A DNA stretch of 38,154 nt from Pseudomonadota bacterium (lineage in GTDB: Bacteria > Pseudomonadota > Gammaproteobacteria > Steroidobacterales > Steroidobacteraceae): the NCBI GenBank assembly GCA_021805275.1, contig JAJZFQ010000204.1, positions 1 through 38,154 of the forward strand. Direction: 5' to 3'. The notes beneath the pieces are model-generated. The model was not told the DNA's origin, ran no database searches, and saw only the letters and a program-made list of their open reading frames with translations. Made by a program: the position numbers and the translations under genes. Positions 26,723 through 34,319 of the stretch are shown in pieces. Within the stretch, counting starts at the first letter, position 1; each line of letters begins with the position of its first letter.

Positions 26723-28047
26723 GCCGATGCCCCCGAGGGGCGACGCAGCGCCCGGTCGAGCGCATCGCGGGTTTGCAGGTAACGGATGGTCGCGCGGGCT
26801 GCCACGCGGCTCAGGCTGTGCAGACGGATCGGCTGCACCGGCGTGAGCGGAAAGCCGAGACTCTCAGCCGGCTCACCCAGCGCGCGGCGCCCCAGGACCT
26901 GGCCGAGCGCCGTCGCCATGGCGACACCCCGACCGTTGTACCCCAGGCCCGCGAGCAATCCGGGCTCGGGCTCATGCAGGTGCGGCACCCCGTCCCGGGT
27001 CATCGCCACGAATCCTCCCCACCGGTATTCGATCGCAACGCCGGCGAGCTGGGGATACAGCTCGACCATCGCCGTTTCGTGGATCGGCGTCGCCGCCGGG
27101 ATCGGAATGTCGGCAAACTGTCCGCGCGTGCCGAGCACGAACCGCCCGGCCGCGTCGAGTCGGTAATAGCGCAGGATGCGCTGCGTGTCGGATACGGATT
27201 GTCCGCCCGGCAGGATCGTTGCCCGCAATTGCGACGACAGCGGCGCGGTCGCCACCTGTATGGACGGCACGGCAACTACCGTGCGTCGCAGGTTGTCGAA
27301 CGTCCGATCGGTGTAGGCATCGGTTGCGACGATGACGGTCTGCGCCGCCACCGTTCCGCGTGCCGTTTCAACATGCCACACCTCGCCGCGGCGTGTCAGG
27401 CGGATCGCGGCACTGCGCTCGTACAGGCGCGCTCCGTGACTGAGACATGCCCGCGCCAGGCCGCGCAAATAGGCGAGCGGCTGCACCGTGCCGCCACGTC
27501 GATCGATCCAGCCACCGCAATAGCGCCGCGATCCAGTCAGCTCAACCGCTTCTCGCTCGGAAACCACGGCGACGTCGGCGCCGCGGTCGCGCCATTGGCG
27601 GGCCCGGCGCTCCAGGGCCTGCAACTGCCCCTCGCTGGCGGCGAGCTGCAGCCACCCGGCTCGCACCGCGTCGCAGTCGATCGCATGTTGTCGGATGAGC
27701 TCGAAGACCAGGTCCGGCGCCGAACCGGAGGTCTCGGTAAACTGTGCACCGAACTGCTCACCGTAGAGGTGCTCGAGCGCCTCGGGATCGTGCTTCAGGC
27801 CGGCGATGACCTGCCCCCCGTTGAGGCCCGAGCCGCCGCCACCGATTTCGCCGGCCTCGAGCACCAGAACGTCGCGGCCCGCACACGCCACGTGCAGCGC
27901 GGCCGACAGGCCGGTGTATCCGGCGCCGATCACCGCGATTTCGGCGCGCGCGTCTGCGGCAAGCGGCGGCAGGGTCGCCATCGGCGCGCAGCTCGCCATC
28001 CACAGCGAGACTGCCGGCGAAGTCGGGTTGACTCGACCCCCATGCAT
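26719..28047 (-). CDS. FAD-dependent amine/amino-acid oxidoreductase (DadA/PuuB/TauY-like)
   Basis: A 442-residue flavoprotein of the D-amino-acid-oxidase superfamily. The Rossmann site AVIGAGYTGLSAALHVA (Gly41, Gly43, Gly46) ends in the acidic LVLEAGE. The remainder resembles gamma-glutamylputrescine oxidase and taurine dehydrogenase large subunits (GGGGSGLNGGQV, WHVETARGTVAAQTVIVATDAY, LGYNGRGVAMATALG). There is no signal peptide, so it acts in the cytoplasm. It is the first gene of the operon. ATG 28047 overlaps the end of the 27-bp operator. A later start at ATG 27999 would remove 16 residues and still keep the FAD fold. Its amine substrate is unknown. Confidence 0.85.
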   Translation of the reverse strand: MHGGRVNPTSPAVSLWMASCAPMATLPPLAADARAEIAVIGAGYTGLSAALHVACAGRDVLVLEAGEIGGGGSGLNGGQVIAGLKHDPEALEHLYGEQFGAQFTETSGSAPDLVFELIRQHAIDCDAVRAGWLQLAASEGQLQALERRARQWRDRGADVAVVSEREAVELTGSRRYCGGWIDRRGGTVQPLAYLRGLARACLSHGARLYERSAAIRLTRRGEVWHVETARGTVAAQTVIVATDAYTDRTFDNLRRTVVAVPSIQVATAPLSSQLRATILPGGQSVSDTQRILRYYRLDAAGRFVLGTRGQFADIPIPAATPIHETAMVELYPQLAGVAIEYRWGGFVAMTRDGVPHLHEPEPGLLAGLGYNGRGVAMATALGQVLGRRALGEPAESLGFPLTPVQPIRLHSLSRVAARATIRYLQTRDALDRALRRPSGASA

Positions 28048-28072
28048 ATTGATTATCGATATTTATAAATCG
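28046..28072 (-). promoter_or_regulatory. 27-bp AT-rich operator, copy B (amine-oxidation operon)
   Basis: The minus strand again begins CGATTTATAAATAT, and 24 of 27 positions match the element at 18811-18837. It starts 11 bases past the -10 and its far end overlaps the start codon of the FAD gene at 28045-28047. Confidence 0.75.
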
Positions 28073-28083
28073 AGTAGTAATCG

Positions 28084-28113
28084 AGGATAGGCCAGCCCAC
28101 CGGGCGACGTCAA
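28084..28113 (-). promoter_or_regulatory. Promoter of the FAD-to-Mo-subunit operon
   Basis: Minus strand: -35 TTGACG (28113-28108) followed by TCGC, 18-base spacer, -10 TATCCT (28089-28084). The -35, spacer length and downstream operator all match the promoter of TonB receptor 1. Confidence 0.65.
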
Positions 28114-28230
28114 TCGGCCCCCGGGAGCGGCATGACGCGGGTGAGCGAGGCCAGGGCCCCTAATGGATCGAAGGCTGCGAGAAGGAGGGTCCGGCCGCGG
28201 CGATGCACTGCGAGCGCGGACCGGGATCGT

Positions 28231-28824
28231 TCAGACCGACGACGATGCGCGCTTGGCCAGATACTCCTGCACCGAGCGCATGCCGAGCTCATGCGCCGAG
28301 ACCAGGCTTTCCAGGTGCTCGCGGGAATTGACCAGTCCCTGCGCCGCGATGATGCCGAGCTCATTCACCAGCACCGCGTACGGCAACTTGGCCACCTGGA
28401 ACGCCCGGCCCGCCTCGGGCGCGTTGACGAACCGATCGGGTGCGAGCCCGTGCCGCTCGACCATCTGTCGCTGCTGGTCGAGATCCCCGTCACCGACGAA
28501 CAGCAGATCCAGCTGTTCACTCTGCGCGAATGCTTTGACCGTCGGCATCAGCGATTTGCAGATCGGGCAGGTCGGTGCGACGAAAAAGAGCAGACGCAAT
28601 GGCGCCCCCGGCCGCGCACCTCCGATCTCGATGGGATTCCCGGCGAGCGCGTGCACGGTGAGCTGCGGGGCGGCCTCTCCGGTCTGCGGCCCACGTCCGA
28701 GAGCCAGGGCCCCGACCGGCGCGATGCGCTCATGCAGCACCCCCACCTGGCGAGCCAATGCCAATACCGCCACCGCGAGCGCGACGACGGCGACCCACAA
28801 CATGACCTGGGAAACCAGCAGCAT
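28231..28824 (-). CDS. mauD: MauD-like thioredoxin-fold maturation protein
   Basis: A 197-residue protein with one N-terminal membrane anchor (MLLVSQVMLWVAVVALAVAV) and a periplasmic thioredoxin fold with active site Cys86-Pro-Ile-Cys89 (FVAPTCPICKSLMP). MauD is needed to form the many disulfides of the amine dehydrogenase light chain. Its ATG overlaps the mauE stop by one base (TGATG), with AGAGG 8 bases upstream; a TTG one codon earlier is unlikely. It is separated from the FAD gene by about 180 bases that contain the operon promoter, so mauED may be transcribed separately. Confidence 0.9.
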   Translation of the reverse strand: MLLVSQVMLWVAVVALAVAVLALARQVGVLHERIAPVGALALGRGPQTGEAAPQLTVHALAGNPIEIGGARPGAPLRLLFFVAPTCPICKSLMPTVKAFAQSEQLDLLFVGDGDLDQQRQMVERHGLAPDRFVNAPEAGRAFQVAKLPYAVLVNELGIIAAQGLVNSREHLESLVSAHELGMRSVQEYLAKRASSSV

Positions 28825-29366
28825 CAAGCAAACCTCTTGCGAAGCTCCGCCGAAGACCGACGCAGCGAGAGCAACTGGTCAAACGCCCGGTACAGCGCGT
28901 AGGCGGCAATGCCGGCCCCGACGCCGTCCACCCACTGCAACGGCGTCGCGAGCGGCGTTGTTGCGACAAACAGAGACGAAAGCGCAGCTGAAAGCACGAG
29001 GTTACGCCCGATCAACCCGCCGCTCAACGTCTGGCGCAAACCCGACTGGAAGCAGCCGCAGTCGATCTCCCTCCGGCCGCGCGCGAGATTGATGCCCATC
29101 GCCAGCGCAAAGACGCTGAGCAGCGCGATCGCGAGCGCCGCGCCCGCCTTGAGATAATGTCCGCCGAGCAACGACAGCACCACCAGAGTCTCCAGCGCAA
29201 CAGTCCCCCATGCGGCGGGCACGGCCAGTGCCTCGGGCAACAGGCGATAGTTGGCGACCACCCCCGCAAGCTCATGGCGATGCGTGAGCTTCCCGGCGAC
29301 CGCCGTCGCGAACACGAACGTTCCGAGCAGGCGACACGCCAGCGCGATCGATGGGTCGATCGTCAT
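28824..29366 (-). CDS. mauE: MauE-like membrane protein (DoxX/VKOR-like)
   Basis: A 180-residue integral membrane protein with four hydrophobic segments and a conserved redox pair Cys103-Gly-Cys105 (IDCGCFQSGLRQTLSGGLIGRN). MauE acts with MauD in export, folding and disulfide formation of the light chain. ATG 29366 gives the usual MauE N-terminus (SIALACRLLGTFVFATAVAGKL) but lacks a good ribosome binding site; GTG 29405 in the same frame is the alternative. The 230 bases upstream, toward the permease, hold the inverted repeat CGAAC-TC-GTTCG at 29424-29435 and no gene. Confidence 0.88.
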   Translation of the reverse strand: MTIDPSIALACRLLGTFVFATAVAGKLTHRHELAGVVANYRLLPEALAVPAAWGTVALETLVVLSLLGGHYLKAGAALAIALLSVFALAMGINLARGRREIDCGCFQSGLRQTLSGGLIGRNLVLSAALSSLFVATTPLATPLQWVDGVGAGIAAYALYRAFDQLLSLRRSSAELRKRFA

Positions 29367-29423
29367 CGGGCTGCCCGCCAAGCTCGCGAGTGCCGTGCGC
29401 CACACAATGCTTCAATCATGTCG

Positions 29424-29435
29424 CGAACTCGTTCG
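29424..29435. promoter_or_regulatory. Short inverted repeat upstream of mauE
   Basis: CGAAC and GTTCG are reverse complements with a 2-base centre, about 58 bases before the mauE ATG. It is a possible regulator half-site pair. The call is weak because 5-bp arms occur often by chance. Confidence 0.25.
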
Positions 29436-29595
29436 TCGCCGCAGAGATAATGGAAGGACCCTCACAATGGTATCGGCGCACCCGCGCCACAGCAATCCCG
29501 GTCCCATGCCGCGTCGTGCGCGCCGCGCTGCGAGTCGCCGGGTATCCGGGAGAACGGGCCGTGGACAGGTCCGCGGTGTCAACGCGCCGACGATG

Positions 29596-31023
29596 CTATC
29601 GCGATCGCTCGGCGGTGCGGCGGCGGACCAGCAGATACGCCGCAAAAGCAACCAGGATGGAGACCGCGCTGGCCCAGAATTCGCTCTGCATGTCCTTGTC
29701 GAAAGCCATGGCAGCGAGCACCAAGACCATCGCCACGACGGCTGCGTAACTTGCCCACGGAAAGAACCACATCTTCAGCGACGGCGGCCCCATCCCGGCG
29801 CGCTCGCGCGCTCGACGCAGGCGGATCTGAGCAAGTACGGTGATCATATAGATCACGACAATCAATGCCCCCGATGCGTTCACCAGAAATGCAAAGACGG
29901 CCGACGGCGCGAGGTCATGAGCGATGATGCCCAACATCCCGGCGGCGGTCCCGATCAGCACCGAGTTGGCGGGCACATGCCGCGCGTTCAGACGCACCAG
30001 CACCCGCGGCGCGTCTCCGCGGGCCGCCAGAATGAACATAACACGGGAAACGACGTAGAACGACGAGTTGAGGCAGGACAGTACCGCCGTCAGGATGATC
30101 GCGCTCATGATCGGCGCCGCGTAGGGCACGTTCATCGAGGCAAGCGCGATGACGAATGGCGACACGCCGGGGGGCACCTTGTCCCAGGCCACGATACAGA
30201 CGATGAGGCCAATGGATCCGAGATAGAAGAGCAGAATGCGCCAGACGACGGTCGCGACCATGCGCGCGACCGCCTGGGCCGGATCGGGAGATTCCACGGC
30301 CGCGATGGTGGCGATCTCTGCGCCCATCATGGAGAAGAACACGGTGGTCACCGCGGTGACGACGGCCATGGGCCCCTTGGGAAACAGTCCTCCGTGGGTG
30401 CTCCACAGCTGCCATACGCTCTGATGCGGACCCATCGCACCGCCGAGAAATGCAGCGCATGCTGCGATGAATGCGATGATGGCAGCCACTTTGATGGAGG
30501 CGAACCAGAACTCGAATTCGCCGTACGAGCGCGTGGACATCAGATTCACGCCCGTCATCGCCGCCATCAGCCCTGCGCCGATCACGAGCTTTGGCACCCC
30601 CGGGAACCACCCCTGCAGGATCACCGCGCCCGCAATCGCCTCCACGGGAATCACAATGACCCAGAAATACCAGTACAGCCAGCCCACCGTGAAACCGGCC
30701 CAGTCGCCAAATCCCGCGCGCGAGAACTCGGTGAACGAGCGGATCTCCGGATGCGCCACTGCCATCTCGCCGAGACACCGCATGACGATCAGGAACAGCA
30801 GGCCCGTCAGCGCGTAGGTCAGGATCACCATCGGACCGGTCGCGGCGATGGCGACGCTGCTGCCGACGAACAGCCCCGCACCGATGATGCCGCCGATGCT
30901 GATCATCGTCACATGCCGGGGGCGCAGTGAGCGGCTGAGCTCGGGAACGTGGTCCTGTGCGCCGGAGGACGCCACAGGAGCCGCTCCCGCCGGTGCGGGC
31001 GTGTCTTTGGCAGTTGCAGTCAT
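29596..31023 (-). CDS. Amino-acid/polyamine permease (APC family)
   Basis: A 475-residue, 12-segment inner-membrane transporter of the AAT/GABA-permease group. Hallmarks are SLRPRHVTMISIGGIIGAGLF at the first segment, TEFSRAGFGDWAGFTVGWLYW in the early loop, and MMGAEIATIAAVESPDP. It probably imports an amino acid or amine by proton symport and so may feed the cytoplasmic FAD oxidoreductase. ATG 31023 has GAGAG 7 bases upstream. The frame stays open for more than 1 kb further upstream, but that extension has no family similarity. It is divergent from TonB receptor 2. Confidence 0.9.
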   Translation of the reverse strand: MTATAKDTPAPAGAAPVASSGAQDHVPELSRSLRPRHVTMISIGGIIGAGLFVGSSVAIAATGPMVILTYALTGLLFLIVMRCLGEMAVAHPEIRSFTEFSRAGFGDWAGFTVGWLYWYFWVIVIPVEAIAGAVILQGWFPGVPKLVIGAGLMAAMTGVNLMSTRSYGEFEFWFASIKVAAIIAFIAACAAFLGGAMGPHQSVWQLWSTHGGLFPKGPMAVVTAVTTVFFSMMGAEIATIAAVESPDPAQAVARMVATVVWRILLFYLGSIGLIVCIVAWDKVPPGVSPFVIALASMNVPYAAPIMSAIILTAVLSCLNSSFYVVSRVMFILAARGDAPRVLVRLNARHVPANSVLIGTAAGMLGIIAHDLAPSAVFAFLVNASGALIVVIYMITVLAQIRLRRARERAGMGPPSLKMWFFPWASYAAVVAMVLVLAAMAFDKDMQSEFWASAVSILVAFAAYLLVRRRTAERSR

Positions 31024-31406
31024 ACGTGAACTCTCTGTGAAACTGGTGCGTTCGAGAATCGAGACATCGGAGGCGGCGGCAGCACCACCGGGCTCATGGG
31101 GAGACATCGCCTTTCGACGTTTGCCGTGATTCTCGGATCCGTCGATCGAGCCCTCGACCGGTCTGGTGTCGGCAACGTCGGCGCGCGCCCCCGAGTTGCT
31201 CTGCGCTCGCGGACGCGGCCGTTCGGGGCACGGCGTGCAGGAGTCGCGCACAGCGGCCTCGCGGTGCCCGGCGAGCCGGCGCAAGGCGACTGTGCTGACA
31301 ACAGATCGGGTGCAGCAGGATATGTCTCCGTGGGCGGTCACCGCGACGATGCCGCCTCCCCCCAAGTCATTCGGCCTAGGGTATCCAGTTTGCGCTTGGG
31401 CGACCA

Positions 31407-31466
31407 CTGGTGCGAACCGCCGGTCCGCAACCTGCGAACACAGGTCCGCACCGCGATCTGGTGCGA
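31407..31466 (+). repeat. Cluster of short direct repeats
   Basis: CTGGTGCGA occurs at 31407-31415 and 31458-31466. Between them GGTCCGCA occurs at 31422-31429 and 31443-31450, 21 bases apart (two helical turns). The arrangement could hold regulator half-sites. Chance cannot be excluded. Confidence 0.35.
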
Positions 31467-31802
31467 CCTGGCGCGTGATCCGCCTAGTCGAGCGCACGCC
31501 TCGGCGCACGCACCACTGATCGTCGGGCTCGGCAAATGCCAAGATGTTCAATGGGTTGAACCACCGACGAGGTGAGGCGTTCACCGTGCGCCCACCCGCG
31601 CCAGCGCAATTCCCGAACAGCGCTCCTGTCCGCGCGGCGACGGCCGCCTGCCTGCAGACCGGCACAGTGGCTCGCGCCACACTACCTGGCGCTCGCCGGC
31701 CGGAAAGCCTGCGGTCACCCAGCACGTGAGACAAATGCCGCGCCGATGATCTCCGTTCGTCGCACGCACGGGGCAATGGAGCGAATTTCCGGCGCGCCCG
31801 AC

Positions 31803-31821
31803 CTACTACCACTGGTAGTAG
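31803..31821. promoter_or_regulatory. Perfect 19-bp palindrome upstream of TonB receptor 2
   Basis: CTACTACCA and TGGTAGTAG are exact reverse complements around one C, 73 bases before the receptor start. It is the likely operator of a dimeric regulator and resembles neither the 27-bp element nor the IclR-side palindrome. Confidence 0.65.
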
Positions 31822-31893
31822 CGGCGTCCCGCATGGAACGATCTGCCGCGCGAAGGCGTACTCCTGGACGCGAGTCGCAGCGCCGGGGAGTCC

Positions 31894-34221
31894 ATGAAAA
31901 CAATGAGTCGGGTTATGCCCCGCGCCGAGCAACGCTGGGCTGCACTGCTGCTGGTCGCATCGCTGGTGCCCGCGCCGGCTCTGGGCGCGCACAGGCACAC
32001 CTCGCCGGCAACGGCCAAGGAACCGGACCGCCGAACGCGGCGCGCGCGTGCCACGCACCGCCGGCTCAGCCAAATTGTCGTGACCGCGACTCGGCGGTCG
32101 AAGCCCGCCCAGGACGTCGCCATGGCGCTCACGGCGGTGAACGGCCGGGAAGTGCAATCCCTGCGCGTCCAGCAGCCGCTGAACCTGTCGATGCTCGATC
32201 CGAGCCTCTCAACGATGAACGCGCAAACCGACAGCACGCCGCTGTTTCTCCTGCGGGGCATCGGGCTCGACGACTTCAACAACAACAACAGCAGCGGGGT
32301 CGGGATCTACCTGGATGGTGTGTTCGCCAGCTTTCCGGGCTTTCTCACCGGCGCGATGTACGACGTCGCCCGCGTCGAGATCCTCAAGGGCCCACAGGGC
32401 ACGCTGTACGGCAAGAACACCGACGGCGGCGCAATCAACATCATCTCTGCCCAGCCCACCAAGCAGCTGAGTGGCTACCTCGACGTGAGCTACAGCCGCT
32501 GGAACACCGTCGATGCGACCGGCGCGGTGAGCGGTCCTCTGAACGATTGGATCAAGGCGCGGCTCGCAGCCACGATGACGACCCAGGGTGAGGGCTACCA
32601 GACCGACCTCACGACCGGAAAGAAATACGGCAAATTGGATCGCGGCGGGGCGCGGGCCCTATTCGATCTGCAGCTCAATGCCCGCGCCGACCTCAATCTC
32701 AATTTCCATTGGGTCTACGATCATTCGACCCCCTCCTCACCGTCCACCCCGAACGTCGAGGCGCTCATCCCGAGCGAGCCCTTCCCGACAGCAGGCCTGA
32801 TGGATAGCCCTCCCGGCGGCACGCTGGTGAGAGTCGGCGGGCTGCCACTTTACAAGGACGACATCGGTGGCGGCACCGCGGCGACGCTGAACGTCCGCTT
32901 CAAATCCGTTACGCTGACCTCGATCAGTGCGTACGACTACTTTTCGGATCACAGCCTGGACAATTACGACGGCTATCCCGCAGCCGACAACAATTGGACC
33001 AAGAATTTCCAGCAGTGGCAATGGAGCCAGGAGGTGCGGCTGACGTCGAAGACCGCCGGCCCGGTGGATTGGATCGTGGGCGCAATCTACTCACAAAACT
33101 GGTACCACAGTCGTGACGCGCTGGACTGGACCTTCGTTTATGGCCTCGCCACCTACATGACGCAGGGCGGCCTAGCCATTACGGCGGAGAACTTCGTCCA
33201 ACGACAGCAATCCGCCGGAGTCTATGCGAACGTCGACACCCACCTGTCCGGTCGCTTGACGCTCGTAACGGGGCTGCGTTATTCGCACGACTCCGCCTCT
33301 TTCGACGGCGCGACGGTCGATCCAACTGGCCTGTTGACGTATGCCGCCAATCACTTTAGCGGCCCCATCGTGCCGAACACCGTACTGGCAACACTAAACG
33401 AGTCACGAGCAAATCAAAATCTGTCCTACCGCATCGGCCTCAACTATCAGTTGAGACCGCAGGTGCTGCTTTACGGCAGCGTGGCCACCGGCTACAAGTC
33501 CGGCATCTATTACGGCCAGCCGGCGCAAGTGCAGGTCGACTGGGGATATGTCAGACCGGAAACGAACGTGACGAGTGAACTCGGCATCAAGAGCCGATTT
33601 TTCGACAACTCCCTGCAGGTGGACATGGATGTCTTCGATTCAGTGATTCGCAATCGCCAGTCGAGCCTGTCGCTCTGGGCGGGTCCGGTCGGCACACAAC
33701 CGTTGATCGCTGGCCTCGGCAGCGTGCCGCGGTCCAGAATTGATGGCATCGAGGCTGAGATCGATTGGCGCCCGATTCGCGGCCTGCTGATTCATCTGGC
33801 CGCGACGCGCCTCGATGCCCGCGTGACCGAGACACTGACCAACGACAACGGCCTCGCACTCTTCACGCCCGTCCGGGTCGGGCAGATGCTGCCGGACGCC
33901 CCGAACTTCGCCGGAAGCTACATCGTGTCCTACGAGCACCCGATCACGCAGGATCTGATCGCATACACGCAGCTGAACGATCGCTACGTCAGTGACATTC
34001 ATCCTTACCTCGGAGATCCTACGACGTTCGGACACGGACACGACATGGGAGCGCGCATCGGGGTGCGCAACCCGGTTCAGGGCTGGGACGTGAGCCTCTG
34101 GTCGACCAATTTGACGGACGCGCGGCCCATGACCTACGCCTTTGCCGGCAGCGAAGGCCAGCGAGTTTCCTTCTATCAGAAGCCGCGCTCCGTCGGCATC
34201 GAGTTCAGGTACGCCTTTTAA
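31894..34221 (+). CDS. TonB-dependent outer-membrane receptor 2
   Basis: A 775-residue TonB-dependent transporter. Signal peptide (RWAALLLVASLVPAPALGA), TonB-box-like LSQIVVTATRR, and plug motifs (FLLRGIGLDDF, GVGIYLDGVF, RVEILKGPQGTLYGKNTDGG). The barrel ends in Phe (GIEFRYAF). It belongs to the same broad class as receptor 1 but is clearly a different lineage, so two ligands or two forms of one ligand are likely. ATG 31894 has GGGGAG immediately upstream; an ATG three codons later is possible. It is preceded by the palindrome at 31803-31821. Confidence 0.92.
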   Translation: MKTMSRVMPRAEQRWAALLLVASLVPAPALGAHRHTSPATAKEPDRRTRRARATHRRLSQIVVTATRRSKPAQDVAMALTAVNGREVQSLRVQQPLNLSMLDPSLSTMNAQTDSTPLFLLRGIGLDDFNNNNSSGVGIYLDGVFASFPGFLTGAMYDVARVEILKGPQGTLYGKNTDGGAINIISAQPTKQLSGYLDVSYSRWNTVDATGAVSGPLNDWIKARLAATMTTQGEGYQTDLTTGKKYGKLDRGGARALFDLQLNARADLNLNFHWVYDHSTPSSPSTPNVEALIPSEPFPTAGLMDSPPGGTLVRVGGLPLYKDDIGGGTAATLNVRFKSVTLTSISAYDYFSDHSLDNYDGYPAADNNWTKNFQQWQWSQEVRLTSKTAGPVDWIVGAIYSQNWYHSRDALDWTFVYGLATYMTQGGLAITAENFVQRQQSAGVYANVDTHLSGRLTLVTGLRYSHDSASFDGATVDPTGLLTYAANHFSGPIVPNTVLATLNESRANQNLSYRIGLNYQLRPQVLLYGSVATGYKSGIYYGQPAQVQVDWGYVRPETNVTSELGIKSRFFDNSLQVDMDVFDSVIRNRQSSLSLWAGPVGTQPLIAGLGSVPRSRIDGIEAEIDWRPIRGLLIHLAATRLDARVTETLTNDNGLALFTPVRVGQMLPDAPNFAGSYIVSYEHPITQDLIAYTQLNDRYVSDIHPYLGDPTTFGHGHDMGARIGVRNPVQGWDVSLWSTNLTDARPMTYAFAGSEGQRVSFYQKPRSVGIEFRYAF

Positions 34222-34319
34222 TCCAGGAGATGACGGCGCGCCATTACGCGACGCGCAGCGGACGGCCACATCGGGCATCCCGGCATCGCAGATGATCCCA
34301 GTCGGGCCGCACGAGACGG

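Larger units (their letters stand above)
31024..31893. other. 870-base divergent intergenic region
   Basis: No gene is supported here on either strand. It separates the permease (minus) from TonB receptor 2 (plus) and is unusually long for this compact region. It contains a 19-bp palindrome (31803-31821) and a cluster of short repeated motifs (31407-31466). Open frames in it have no recognisable protein features. Confidence 0.6.

Noticed and set aside
28110..28364. An 84-codon minus-strand frame between mauD and the operon promoter
   Set aside because: Mostly overlaps the mauD 3' end in another frame, ends inside the -35 box at 28108-28113, and has an Arg/Ser-rich composition typical of a shadow frame.
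29251..30930. A 559-codon open frame on the plus strand
   Set aside because: Antisense to the APC permease, very rich in His, Asp and Arg as expected from a reversed membrane protein.
31024..32157. N-terminal extension of the permease frame by 378 codons
   Set aside because: The extension has no family similarity, overlaps TonB receptor 2 on the other strand, and a ribosome binding site is present at the ATG at 31023.
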